Below, one piece after another: positions 1 to 8,837 of a stretch of DNA of 64,000 nt. The stretch spans positions 62,001 to 126,000 of the forward strand of contig JAIYCH010000056.1 in assembly GCA_027488135.1 (NCBI GenBank). The letters run 5' to 3'. The position numbers and the translations under genes are program-made. The notes beneath the pieces were generated by a model, which made no database searches, was not told where the DNA came from, and saw only the letters and a list, made by a program, of their open reading frames with translations. This stretch comes from Saprospiraceae bacterium (GTDB lineage: Bacteria > Bacteroidota > Bacteroidia > Chitinophagales > Saprospiraceae). Each line of letters begins with the position of its first letter. The stretch's first letter is position 1.

Positions 1-86
1 ATTCCCCTGAAATTATTCGAAAAAAATGGATTGACAATCTGGTAAATTCTTTTAAAATAGTTACTGTTTTAGAGGTCATTGATTAA
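1..86 (+). CDS. C-terminal end of an unidentified protein (partial)
   Basis: Reading from base 3, about 27 sense codons run to a TAA at 84-86, ending in ...KIVTVLEVID. The reading frame enters from outside the window. The peptide is too short to assign to a family. It ends 16 bases before the MbnP-like lipoprotein, so the two may be cotranscribed. It could be a chance open frame, hence the low confidence. Confidence 0.4.
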   Translation, partial: SPEIIRKKWIDNLVNSFKIVTVLEVID

Positions 87-102
87 TCAATAAATTTTTA
101 TT

Positions 103-858
103 ATGAATAAATTGCTTTTAATACTGTTATCATTTAGTCTCCTTACCTGTAAAAATGAAACGCCAATAGTTCCTACGGTGGATGTTAAATTAAGGGTAAT
201 TGGTACTTTCAACGGTTTACCATTGCAAATGTATAACCAAAATTACGAATACACAGATGGAGTTAACATTAAATTTCAGTTGTTCAATTTTTACCTGTCA
301 GATTTATATTTGACAAAAGGCGTTGGGTCAGAACAAGAAAAAGTGTTGCTATCTGAGGTTGTTTTAATAAATTTTAAGGACATACAATCTTTATCTGCAG
401 CGGAAAGAGGCGTTGAGATAGTTTTTAAAAATATTCCTATTGGAAATTACACCGGTTTTCAAACTGGTGTCGGTGTCGCTCCAAGATTAAATGCAACAGG
501 TCCAGCTTCTTATCCGCCTCCGCATCCTTTAGATGATAATTACTGGTCATGGGCTGCAGGTTATGTGTTTTCAAAAATAGAAGGAAATGCAGATATAGAT
601 AAATCAGGAAAATTCGCTACCAAATTAACCTTTCATTCAGGTGGAGATGCATTTTATAAGCCAGTTTCCTGGGCTAAGCCAATATCTATAAGTAAAGAAT
701 CTTCTGAAATAGTGCTAACTATCGATGTTAAAGACATCATTTGGAAGGACCAGAATAATTTTCTTGATTTTAGAAAAATATCAACGGATCATAGCGTAAA
801 TAAAGACTTAGTTTCTTTTTTAATGACCAATTTGCAGCAAGGATTGAAATATCGATAA
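103..858 (+). CDS. MbnP-like copper-protein family lipoprotein
   Basis: A 251-residue exported lipoprotein: a hydrophobic N-terminus ends in a lipobox (LLTC, Cys16), so it should be anchored in the cell envelope. The body fits the MbnP-like family (NIKFQLFNFYLSDLYL near 55-70, and the aromatic YWSWAAGYVFSKIEG near 147-161). MbnP proteins are periplasmic partners of di-heme MbnH enzymes; in methanotrophs a Trp of MbnP is oxidised to kynurenine by MbnH and the product binds copper. The gene following after a single base is exactly such a di-heme enzyme, which strongly supports the call. No methanobactin precursor gene is visible nearby, so a general copper or redox role is inferred. Confidence 0.8.
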   Translation: MNKLLLILLSFSLLTCKNETPIVPTVDVKLRVIGTFNGLPLQMYNQNYEYTDGVNIKFQLFNFYLSDLYLTKGVGSEQEKVLLSEVVLINFKDIQSLSAAERGVEIVFKNIPIGNYTGFQTGVGVAPRLNATGPASYPPPHPLDDNYWSWAAGYVFSKIEGNADIDKSGKFATKLTFHSGGDAFYKPVSWAKPISISKESSEIVLTIDVKDIIWKDQNNFLDFRKISTDHSVNKDLVSFLMTNLQQGLKYR

Positions 859-859
859 G

Positions 860-1849
860 ATGTTAAAATGGCCTCTTCTCATTGCATTGGCAATTTTTAG
901 TTCTTGTAAAAGGAATACTTCCGCAGTCAGCGACTTTCCACCAATGTTGTGGCCAAAAGATAATCTTCAACATAAAGAAAAAGTAGCCCTTGGTGAAAAA
1001 TTGTTTTTTGACCCTATTCTTTCAATAAACAATAAGATAAGCTGCAGTACCTGCCATTTACCATCTTTAGCTTTTACCGACGGAAAGAAGGTTTCTAAAG
1101 GGTTATTTCCTTTGTCTAGAAGTGCCCCATCTTTGCTAAATATAGGTTTTCATTCTAAAGGGTTATTTTGGGATGGTAGTGCTTCATCTTTGGAGAAGCA
1201 GGCGCTTATACCAGTAAGGAGCTCTCTGGAAATGGGGCTTCCCTGGACTATAGCTGAAAAAAGAATCAATGAATCTGATGTTTATGCTAAAGCATTTAAA
1301 AAAATATACGGTGATATTTTTATTGATTCTTTAAAAATTGCTTCTGTTTTAGCACAGTATCAAAGAACTTTACTATCAAATAATTCAAAATTTGATGCTG
1401 TAATGAGGGGAGAAATGAACTTCACACCCAATGAAAAGCGTGGTTGGACTATATTTTTTGACGCTGACCCCTTGTTGCCGAGAGCTGAATGCAGCCACTG
1501 TCATGTTGATCCGTTATTTACCGATTTATCCTTTCAAAATAATGGTATTCATACAGAAAGTGAGTTAAACGGAAGTTCATCGGAAAAGGGTAGAGCGTCA
1601 GTAACCTTGAATCCAAATGATCTTTTTAAATTCAAAGTTCCCACCCTAAGAAATATTGCCATAACGGCTCCTTACATGCATGACGGCAGATTAAAATCAT
1701 TAGAGGAGGTTTTGAATCATTATAATATGGGTGGAAATCCCGGATTTAATGTAAATCCTAACGTCAGAAATCTTAATCTGACTAAACAAGATATTTCTGA
1801 TGTCATAGCTTTTTTACACACTTTAACAGATATGAAAACGGTGGAATAG
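860..1849 (+). CDS. Di-heme cytochrome c peroxidase (MauG/MbnH-type)
   Basis: A 329-residue envelope protein with an N-terminal lipobox (FSSC, Cys16). Two c-type heme motifs are present: CSTCH at 62-66 and CSHCH at 211-215, with the family signature APYMHDGR near the C-terminus that carries a likely distal heme ligand. This is the architecture and length of the bacterial cytochrome c peroxidase/MauG/MbnH superfamily. It starts one base after the stop of the MbnP-like gene, so translation is probably coupled and the two proteins are presumably enzyme and substrate. Whether it reduces peroxide or performs MauG-like protein oxidation cannot be told by eye. Confidence 0.88.
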   Translation: MLKWPLLIALAIFSSCKRNTSAVSDFPPMLWPKDNLQHKEKVALGEKLFFDPILSINNKISCSTCHLPSLAFTDGKKVSKGLFPLSRSAPSLLNIGFHSKGLFWDGSASSLEKQALIPVRSSLEMGLPWTIAEKRINESDVYAKAFKKIYGDIFIDSLKIASVLAQYQRTLLSNNSKFDAVMRGEMNFTPNEKRGWTIFFDADPLLPRAECSHCHVDPLFTDLSFQNNGIHTESELNGSSSEKGRASVTLNPNDLFKFKVPTLRNIAITAPYMHDGRLKSLEEVLNHYNMGGNPGFNVNPNVRNLNLTKQDISDVIAFLHTLTDMKTVE

Positions 1850-1908
1850 GCGTCAAATGGAGAAACTTTTAATCCACTTATTCGTTTAAATATTAAATAT
1901 AGGTGATT

Positions 1909-3024
1909 ATGCATAGAATATTGATCTTTTGCTGTTTCCTTACGTGGGCGCTTTCTTTAGTTTCTTGTAAAAAAGACCCCGAAATATGTGTTGATTGTTT
2001 AGATGACCTTGCTTTTAAAAACGCAGTTCAGGATACTACGCCTTATGTTTTAAATGTTCCTTCCTGGTTGCCTAAACCCATTATTCCTTCTGATAATGTA
2101 TTGACAATGAAAGGGGTTGCATTGGGAAGAAGATTATTTTATGACCCAATCCTGTCAAAAGATAGTACCCAATCATGTTCTAGTTGTCATTCTTTAGATA
2201 AATCATTTACCGACGGCCTGCCCTTAAGTAAGGGTGAAAAAGGTTTAGCGGGTATTCGAAATAGTATGGCTTTGGTCAATCTTGCATACAACACCAGAGG
2301 GTTTTTCTGGGATGGAAGAGTAAATTCATTGGAAAATCAGGTTCTCCATCCCATTGAAGATCCTTTAGAAATGAATAACAAAATTCAAGAGGTAGAATTG
2401 AGGTTGAGAAGAAGTAAAATGTATCCCGCTTTATTTAAAGAGGCATTTGGGATCACCTCAAAAAATGAGATTACCATAGATTTGTTAGCCAAGGCCATTG
2501 CGCAATTTGAAAGAACCCTGATTAGTGGGAATTCAAGATATGATCAAATAATATGGGGACAAAAAGGTTTTCCAGAGGAAGATGAAACAAGAGGGATTGA
2601 ATTGTTTTTTATAGAATTTGCAGGTAGTATTAATCATCCTGGTTGCAGTCATTGCCATTTTAATCCGCTTTTTACAGATAATCAGTTTAGAAATAATGGC
2701 TTAGATTACGTTGCCTCTCTGCTAGATTTCAAAGACCCGGGAAGAAGAAATGCAACACAAAATATTAATGATAGTGGCAGATTTAGGGTTCCAACCCTAA
2801 GAAATATTGCATTTACTGCGCCTTATATGCATGATGGAAGATTTAAAACATTGGAAGAGGTATTGCAACAGTATGAAAAAGGGGGGCATGGTGTCATTAA
2901 TGAAGATCCTAATATCCTTCCTTTTAAGCTTTCTGATAGGGATAAAAAGGATTTAATTGCCTTTTTAAATATGTTATCTGATCCTTCTTTTATTAATAAT
3001 AAAGATTTTTCAAATCCTTTTTAA
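1909..3024 (+). CDS. Second di-heme cytochrome c peroxidase family protein
   Basis: A 371-residue paralogue of the preceding gene, with a lipoprotein signal (LVSC near residue 20), a CSSCH heme motif near 90, a CSHCH motif near 240 and APYMHDGRF near the C-terminus. I place the start at the ATG at 1909; a GTG two codons upstream (1903) is the alternative. It follows the first peroxidase after about 60 bases in the same direction, so an mbnP-like/mbnH-like/mbnH-like operon is likely. The extra N-terminal Cys-containing stretch (CVDCLDD) is not a heme motif because it lacks the His. Confidence 0.87.
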   Translation: MHRILIFCCFLTWALSLVSCKKDPEICVDCLDDLAFKNAVQDTTPYVLNVPSWLPKPIIPSDNVLTMKGVALGRRLFYDPILSKDSTQSCSSCHSLDKSFTDGLPLSKGEKGLAGIRNSMALVNLAYNTRGFFWDGRVNSLENQVLHPIEDPLEMNNKIQEVELRLRRSKMYPALFKEAFGITSKNEITIDLLAKAIAQFERTLISGNSRYDQIIWGQKGFPEEDETRGIELFFIEFAGSINHPGCSHCHFNPLFTDNQFRNNGLDYVASLLDFKDPGRRNATQNINDSGRFRVPTLRNIAFTAPYMHDGRFKTLEEVLQQYEKGGHGVINEDPNILPFKLSDRDKKDLIAFLNMLSDPSFINNKDFSNPF

Positions 3025-3149
3025 TTATTTTTTTTATGAATATTCACAAAAAATATTTTAATAATATGAAAATCAATATTTTATATTAAATTTAATCAAA
3101 AATATCTTTCACATCGTGCATAATTTGTACTTTTTTACCACTCATTATA

Positions 3150-3332
3150 GCCTCATATTTGTATCATCGAAAGGGAATAAAGGTATTCTCAATTGATATA
3201 AAATTAAAAAGGCTACGAATGTAGTAAAAATATACGAGGCGCTCTTTTCAAGAACCTCAAGATTTATGTTCATGGGATTATACTTTGGTCAATAAGTCGT
3301 GCTGTAGTTTATAGCGCGACTTATTTTTTTTT
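3150..3332 (+). ncRNA. Candidate structured small RNA (possibly 6S-like) ending in a terminator
   Basis: No ORF is present, but the plus strand folds well on paper. An 11-bp closing helix pairs 3150-3160 with 3228-3240, with one 2-base bulge. It stacks directly on a 6-bp helix (3161-3166 with 3194-3199) and, after an internal loop, a 7-bp helix (3173-3179 with 3184-3190) capped by a tetraloop. A small CTAC/GTAG hairpin (3213-3224) sits on the 3' side. A strong intrinsic terminator follows at 3291-3332. A long imperfect hairpin with an open centre and a small 3'-side hairpin recalls 6S RNA, but this is inference. A TAATTTG at 3121-3127 could be its -7 element. Confidence 0.4.
3291..3332 (+). 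terminator. Intrinsic terminator of the candidate small RNA
   Basis: A 13-bp stem (3291-3303 with 3313-3325, one G-U pair) with a 9-base loop is followed at once by a run of T residues through 3332. It lies 270 bases after the peroxidase stop, too far to be simply that gene's terminator, which suggests a separate short transcript ends here. Confidence 0.75.
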
Positions 3333-3744
3333 GCCCAGTAATAACATGGTTTACACAACCTGTATTAATCAATTAGGGTTTTTCCTCCCTTTTTCAAGCA
3401 ATTAAACAGTACCTTTCATAAAATATCAAACAGGATCTCTTCGAATTTTTAGTCTGAATCGATTCTCGTGAAATTTAAATAAAATGCTATAAATCAAATG
3501 GTTATAATTTTTTTAAACAACTATATAATATGTATTTTTAATTGAATTTTCGGGATTTTACGTATAATAAAAAATTATAAATTATTCATTTTCAAATATA
3601 TATAGTTATTTTATGATTAAATAAATGTGTTATATAAGGTTTAAAAACTTGACTAATAGCTTAAAATATCCTTTTTTTACAAGGTGAATAGTTCCCCCAT
3701 TGTTCAAATTAGTATTTTTTATTGATTTGTAATTCTTTACATAT
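3333..3744. other. AT-rich gene-free leader region
   Basis: A stretch of 412 bases without a credible reading frame on either strand, rich in A/T runs. Apart from the promoter-like element at 3700-3729 immediately before the giant adhesin gene, I see no repeats, hairpins or small genes in it. Confidence 0.5.
3700..3729 (+). promoter_or_regulatory. Candidate promoter of the SprB-repeat adhesin gene
   Basis: TTG at 3700-3702, a 19-base spacer and TTGATTTG at 3722-3729 match the Bacteroidota -33/-7 pattern with one mismatch to TAnnTTTG. Transcription would start near 3735, leaving a leader of about ten bases before the ATG at 3745. Confidence 0.4.
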
Positions 3745-6700
3745 ATGATTCGTTCAGGAAAACTTAACTTTCTACTTGTCCTTCTCCTTCTTCCATTTTG
3801 GTTACTAAGCCAGTCGATAAGTGTTCAATTTTCGGGTTCGCATCCAACCTGTTTTAATTTACCAACGGGTAAAATTACAGCGATACCTGTTGGTGGCACA
3901 TTACCTTATTCTTACAGATGGAGTACAGGGTCTGTGGGCGCGGAATTAATTAATGTTACTGCCGGTTCGTACTCCGTTACTGTTACTGATGCATTAAATA
4001 GAACAGGAACGGGTTCATACGTTTTATCAGAACCTCCCAAGTTAAGTGTTAAAATGGAAAGGATCGTTTGTGGCAATCCTACCACAGTAAAAGCTATCGT
4101 TACAGGTGGAGTAGGTCCCTATACTTATGCCTGGGACACGGGTTCAACTTTTGATACGACCATTATTAATACGGAAAATAAATATTGCGTTTCAGTTACA
4201 GACAGTAGATTGTGTGGAAATATAACTTGTGAGCCCATTATTATTACACCTATGGTGATTGCTGTAGATACAAGGAATATTTCATGTAACAGTTTTCAAG
4301 ATGGCCAGCTTACTGCCACGGCTGGGGGAGGAACTCAGCCATACACTTATAAATGGAGTAACGGTCAAACCACCAGAGATATTAGAAATTTAGCAGGTGG
4401 CGTTTATACCGTGACAATTACAGAAAAGGGTGGTTGTTCTATATCTGCCAGAGCAACGGTTACAGAACCAGCCAGGTTAACTATTCCATTAACGATTACT
4501 CAACCTGACTGTTCAGGGGAAGCCAGCGGTAGAATTGTTGCTCAACCAACCGGCGGCAATGCGCCATATCGTTATTCCTGGAATACGGGTAGTTCTTCGT
4601 CTTCATTAAATTTTTTATCATCCGGTACTTATTCACTTACGGTTGTTGATGCTAAAGGATGTAATGCGTTTTCAGTGACCAATTTGCAAAGTCAGTCTGC
4701 CATTAATCTTTTTACAACAAGTAAAGCAGAAACTTGTCTTGGGATGGGTGATGGTGAATTAAGAGTAAGTGCTATTGGTGGTGTTGGTCCTTATCGCTAC
4801 AAATGGAATTCGGGAGAATCTGATAGTTTAATAAAACTTAAAGTTACAGGTAATTATATTGTGACAGTAACGGATGCATTAGGATGTGTAAAATCGGCTA
4901 ATGTGTTAATGACCGCTTCAGCACCTTCACTTATAATAGATGTTTCAAATAGCGGATTAGGTTGTAATGCTTCTTCTAACGGGCGTTTACAATTAAATAT
5001 CCGAGGGGGGCAGTCTCCTTTCAGAATTCAATGGAACACAGGGGCCACCACCTCTGAAATTATAAATTTGAAAGCGGGTAATTATTTGGCTACTATAACA
5101 GATGCTATCGGTTGCAAACAGGTTATTCAGGAGACCATAAGAGAATCTCCACCTATTCTTTTAGATATAAGTGGTGACGATCGGGTTTGTGGAAATGAAA
5201 CCAATGCGCGCCTTAGAACTACCGTTACTGGTGGGGTAATTCCTTATACCTATAAATGGTCTAATGGTAGAACAGGGCCAAATCCTGATAATATGGGCGC
5301 GGGCATGCATTATTTGACTCTTACAGATGCTAATAAATGTTCCGTTGTAGATAGTTTTTTTATTGCTAAACTTTCTGTTCCTCTTGTTTCTCTGGTCGGA
5401 AATAAAATTGTTTGTAATAATGGCAAGGGTGCTCTAACTGCCCAGGTGTCAGGATCGCCAGGACCATACCTTTATGCATGGAGTAATGGACAGACTGGTT
5501 CTGCTGTGGGGAATTTAGGAACAGGTTTCTATGCCCTTACAGTGGAAGATGCCAATGCATGTTCCACCATTGAGTATTTTCAAATTGAGGTCGTAGATTC
5601 TTTAAAACCAAATTTGACCGTTCAACCTCCCCGATGTAAAAGTGAATTAAATGGAAGTATTTTAGTTAATAATGTATCTGGTGGTGTGGCACCTTACGCT
5701 TACCTTTGGAATAATGGAAGTACTTTAAATTCAAGGATTAACCTCGGTTCTGGAAATTATTCCTTAACTATTTCTGATAAGAATGGTTGCCAGTTTATAA
5801 GGAATTTTCCTCTGCTTGAAGCTGATATTCCTCTTGAAGTTAATCCTCAAATTACTGACGTTCTTTGTGGTGTTCAGGGCACAGGGGCTGTAACCCTTCA
5901 AGTTAAAGGTGGAATTCTACCTTATCAACAACGATGGTCTGATGGATCATTAACAAGCAATAGGTCAAATCTAAGAAGTGGTCTTTATATTGTCACCGTT
6001 ACCGATGCTTATGGTTGTCCCGTAACTAAAAATATTAGTATAAATGATCCGGGAAATCCCGTTTGTAATATGGCCGTTACCAAAACAGTGAGTTATCCCA
6101 GTTTGAATAATGGAGAGGCTCAGGTAGCCCCCAGTGGAGGTGTATTTCCTTACACCGTGCAATGGAGTAATGGGCAGGTGGGCTACAAAGCAGTTAATCT
6201 TGAAAATAAAAATTATCAAATTACCTTAACTGATGCCAAAGGTTGTGTGACTAATTGTACAGTAAATCCTGAAATATCAAATTCCCTGGTTGGTGATTAT
6301 GTTTGGTTCGATAGTAATCTTGATGGGCTTCAAACCCCTGGTGAGCAAGGTGTTCCAAATGTTGAAGTCATTATTACCAGACTCGATACCTTGGTTGAAA
6401 GATTTGCAGTAACACGAACCGACGCATCAGGAAGATATTTTTTCCCTGTGCCACCAGGTCAGTTTAAAATTACCTTTCAAGTGCCTGCTGGAATGGTTTT
6501 AACCAAACCAAATGAGTTTTCTTTGAACGATTCTTTGGATAGTGACGTAGATAGGAAATCAAGAATGACCGCTCCTTTTACCGTATTAAAAGGTACAGCC
6601 AATTTTACCTATGATGCTGGATTAATTCCGTCGCCTCAAGCGCTGACTACCAATACGATCTGCTTAAATAACGCGACCCAAACCGGAAATGGTCAATTTC

Positions 6701-8700
6701 AGTCAACCTTGGAAATTAGAAATGAGGTGGAAGGTCAAACATGGAGAATATTGAATCCCGTGGGTGTTTATGATCAATTTAGCCTACCTACACCCAATTT
6801 ACCTCGCTTAATTTCCAATAATACTTTGGTTCCCGAAGTTCAGCCTGGAGTATATCAATATAAATTCAGACACATCGATGGGAAAAATTATTCAGCTTTA
6901 GTAACAAATGGGGTAGATACCCTACTTTTTCAAGGGGGTACCTCTTATCCTGAAATACCTATTACCAATCTTCCTCTGTCTCAGTTAAGTTTGTGTGAAA
7001 ATGGTGGTTCTTTCAAATTTAATCTGGATACTTCCGCTATTGGTAATTTGAATATTACCTTGAACGGTAAATTAATCACTGAAATTAATCCGGCAGAACT
7101 TGGAAATGGTTCCTACAGTCTTGAAATAAATTATAATACTGGTTTACTTCAAGAGTGTATCACTATTTTAGATTTAAACGTAGTGGTACAAAAAGATAGC
7201 TGTTTGGCAAAATTAGGCGATCGGGTTTGGCACGATTTAAATCAAAATGGCATTCAAAATCTTGGGGAACCAGGCTTAGTGGGTGTTCAGGTTATCCTAT
7301 CGGTTATTGAGGGTAACAAAATTCGTGAAATGGATACTACTTATACCGATAGCACAGGTATGTATATGTTTAATGTTCCCGCAGGTAAGTACAAGTTAAC
7401 TTTTGCAAAACCAAATCCAGACTATGCCCCAACATCCTGGTTAAGAGGATCGGATAGAAATATAGATAGTGATATGAGCCCTTTCACTATGATGACAGAG
7501 TTTATTACAGTGGATACTGGAGTAAACAGGATGGATATTGACGCGGGTTTCTATCTTGAATGTAAAAATGTTACTTCGGGAGGTGAAATCGGCTATAATC
7601 AACTCATTTGTGGACCTGGAAATGATCCGGTGAAAATAGTAAATGTGATAAGTCCCTCCGGTGTCATTGGAGATCTTGAATATCTGTGGATGTACACCAC
7701 AGATAGAGCACTTACCTTTGATATGAATTTATTTAGTCCAATACCAAATTCTGATACCCCTGAATTTGATCCGGGACCGTTATATCAAACAACTTATTAT
7801 GCTCGTTGCGTAAGAAAAAGGGGATGTTATGGGTTTTTGGAATCAAATGTGGTAAAGGTGGAAGTTGGAAATAGAGCCACCGTAAAGGTGATCAGTTCTC
7901 CAACATTGTGTATAAATGCGAATAATTTTTTAGAGGTTCAAACCAGTACTTCTTCAGCACAAATTACCTGGGAATTGGGCCCAGGTTTTCAATCCACCCT
8001 GGCTTATGGTTCAAAACCCAATGTCCGTTTTACTGGTGTGGGTACTTTTTCTTATAAAGTTATTGTAGTAGAACGTGAGTGTACCGTTTCTTTTAATGGT
8101 TCTGTAACCGTAACAAATAACCCCACGTACTGTCCTTCAGTAAATGATCAGGAAACCATGTCTATTGAGGCAGAGGTAATGCCAGGTTTTGATGTTAAAT
8201 TGTCATGGCGCAGTAAATCATCAGCATTTATTCCTACCTACACTATCGAAAGATCAATGGATGGTATTAATTTCAAGCGATTAACGGATAAGAAATTACC
8301 TGTCATGGAGGTTCAAAGTATGAAATATTTTGAATTTGTTGATAAGCCTGACAAAATGGGTTTACATTATTATAGGGTTAAAATGAAACAGGAAGATGGA
8401 ACTATGTTACCATCTAATGTAGAAAAGGTAATGTTAATGGATAAACCAGACATGAAAATGATGGTTTTTCCAAACCCTGTTACCGATGTTTTACATGTAG
8501 AATATTATTTTGTAACACAGGATGACATTGAAATATCTATTTTTGATGCCAACGGGCTAAAAGTGAGGGACTGGTTTTTCCCCCCCGGACCTGCTGCTTC
8601 CAGAGCCTTAAATATTAAGGATCTTGCACCAGGCGTTTATGCCGTTCGTATTATTTCTGGTTATGGAAATCCAATTACCGAGCGGATTATTAAACATTAA
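3745..8700 (+). CDS. Giant SprB-repeat T9SS adhesin with SdrD-B-like domains
   Basis: A 1651-residue surface protein. After a signal peptide (LLLLPFWLLSQS) come eleven SprB-type repeats to about residue 840, each with a PYxYxWSNG core and a GxYxVTVTDAxGC end. Two SdrD-B/Cna-B-like modules follow, beginning GDYVWFDSNLDG (about 850) and LGDRVWHDLNQNG (about 1157), a stretch of about 280 residues with Ig-like character, then a type A T9SS sorting domain (VFPNPVTDVLHVEYYF ... LAPGVYAVRI). SprB is the mobile gliding adhesin of flavobacteria; this protein is much smaller and is inferred to be an adhesin or matrix protein exported across the outer membrane by T9SS. It is monocistronic, bounded by a promoter-like element and a terminator. 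Confidence 0.88.
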   Translation: MIRSGKLNFLLVLLLLPFWLLSQSISVQFSGSHPTCFNLPTGKITAIPVGGTLPYSYRWSTGSVGAELINVTAGSYSVTVTDALNRTGTGSYVLSEPPKLSVKMERIVCGNPTTVKAIVTGGVGPYTYAWDTGSTFDTTIINTENKYCVSVTDSRLCGNITCEPIIITPMVIAVDTRNISCNSFQDGQLTATAGGGTQPYTYKWSNGQTTRDIRNLAGGVYTVTITEKGGCSISARATVTEPARLTIPLTITQPDCSGEASGRIVAQPTGGNAPYRYSWNTGSSSSSLNFLSSGTYSLTVVDAKGCNAFSVTNLQSQSAINLFTTSKAETCLGMGDGELRVSAIGGVGPYRYKWNSGESDSLIKLKVTGNYIVTVTDALGCVKSANVLMTASAPSLIIDVSNSGLGCNASSNGRLQLNIRGGQSPFRIQWNTGATTSEIINLKAGNYLATITDAIGCKQVIQETIRESPPILLDISGDDRVCGNETNARLRTTVTGGVIPYTYKWSNGRTGPNPDNMGAGMHYLTLTDANKCSVVDSFFIAKLSVPLVSLVGNKIVCNNGKGALTAQVSGSPGPYLYAWSNGQTGSAVGNLGTGFYALTVEDANACSTIEYFQIEVVDSLKPNLTVQPPRCKSELNGSILVNNVSGGVAPYAYLWNNGSTLNSRINLGSGNYSLTISDKNGCQFIRNFPLLEADIPLEVNPQITDVLCGVQGTGAVTLQVKGGILPYQQRWSDGSLTSNRSNLRSGLYIVTVTDAYGCPVTKNISINDPGNPVCNMAVTKTVSYPSLNNGEAQVAPSGGVFPYTVQWSNGQVGYKAVNLENKNYQITLTDAKGCVTNCTVNPEISNSLVGDYVWFDSNLDGLQTPGEQGVPNVEVIITRLDTLVERFAVTRTDASGRYFFPVPPGQFKITFQVPAGMVLTKPNEFSLNDSLDSDVDRKSRMTAPFTVLKGTANFTYDAGLIPSPQALTTNTICLNNATQTGNGQFQSTLEIRNEVEGQTWRILNPVGVYDQFSLPTPNLPRLISNNTLVPEVQPGVYQYKFRHIDGKNYSALVTNGVDTLLFQGGTSYPEIPITNLPLSQLSLCENGGSFKFNLDTSAIGNLNITLNGKLITEINPAELGNGSYSLEINYNTGLLQECITILDLNVVVQKDSCLAKLGDRVWHDLNQNGIQNLGEPGLVGVQVILSVIEGNKIREMDTTYTDSTGMYMFNVPAGKYKLTFAKPNPDYAPTSWLRGSDRNIDSDMSPFTMMTEFITVDTGVNRMDIDAGFYLECKNVTSGGEIGYNQLICGPGNDPVKIVNVISPSGVIGDLEYLWMYTTDRALTFDMNLFSPIPNSDTPEFDPGPLYQTTYYARCVRKRGCYGFLESNVVKVEVGNRATVKVISSPTLCINANNFLEVQTSTSSAQITWELGPGFQSTLAYGSKPNVRFTGVGTFSYKVIVVERECTVSFNGSVTVTNNPTYCPSVNDQETMSIEAEVMPGFDVKLSWRSKSSAFIPTYTIERSMDGINFKRLTDKKLPVMEVQSMKYFEFVDKPDKMGLHYYRVKMKQEDGTMLPSNVEKVMLMDKPDMKMMVFPNPVTDVLHVEYYFVTQDDIEISIFDANGLKVRDWFFPPGPAASRALNIKDLAPGVYAVRIISGYGNPITERIIKH
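3850..6265 (+). repeat. Eleven tandem SprB-type protein repeats
   Basis: Eleven degenerate units of roughly 70-75 codons, each with a GG(x)nPY(x)YxW(S/N)(N/T)G core and a (G/A)xYx(V/L)T(V/I)(T/S)DAxGC tail. The units are diverged at DNA level, so this is an old domain array rather than a recent tandem duplication. Confidence 0.8.
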
Positions 8701-8724
8701 TTCTTTTTTTTCTTTTATTATATT

Positions 8725-8766
8725 AATAGCAGGAGATTGGGAAAGCCTTCTCCTGCTATTTTTTAT
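8725..8766 (+). terminator. Intrinsic terminator after the adhesin gene
   Basis: A 12-bp perfect stem (8725-8736 with 8749-8760) with a 12-base loop, followed by TTTTATT. It starts 25 bases after the adhesin stop codon and separates that gene from the reductase downstream. Confidence 0.85.
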
Positions 8767-8785
8767 TAAAAAACAAGGTAATTCG

Positions 8786-8816
8786 TTTCTTTCTAAGCTA
8801 ATTGCCCTTATTTTTG
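8786..8816 (+). promoter_or_regulatory. Promoter of the ferredoxin-NADP reductase gene
   Basis: TTTC at 8786-8789, a 19-base spacer and a perfect TATTTTTG at 8809-8816 fit the Bacteroidota sigma factor consensus. The start of transcription would be near 8822, which rules out the upstream TTG at 8802 as start codon and supports the ATG at 8838. Confidence 0.65.
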
Positions 8817-8837
8817 CGCTCAATTAAAAAAAAACAG

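Noticed and set aside
1960-2000. A third heme motif at the N-terminus of the second peroxidase (CVDC)
   Set aside because: The motif lacks the His of CxxCH, so it cannot bind c-type heme covalently in the usual way.
5971-6219. Minus-strand frame inside the adhesin gene
   Set aside because: It is antisense to SprB repeats with low-complexity composition and no signal or domain; a shadow frame.
3850-6265. CRISPR or DNA-level tandem repeats
   Set aside because: Repetition is visible only at the protein level (diverged SprB units); there are no identical DNA repeats with spacers.
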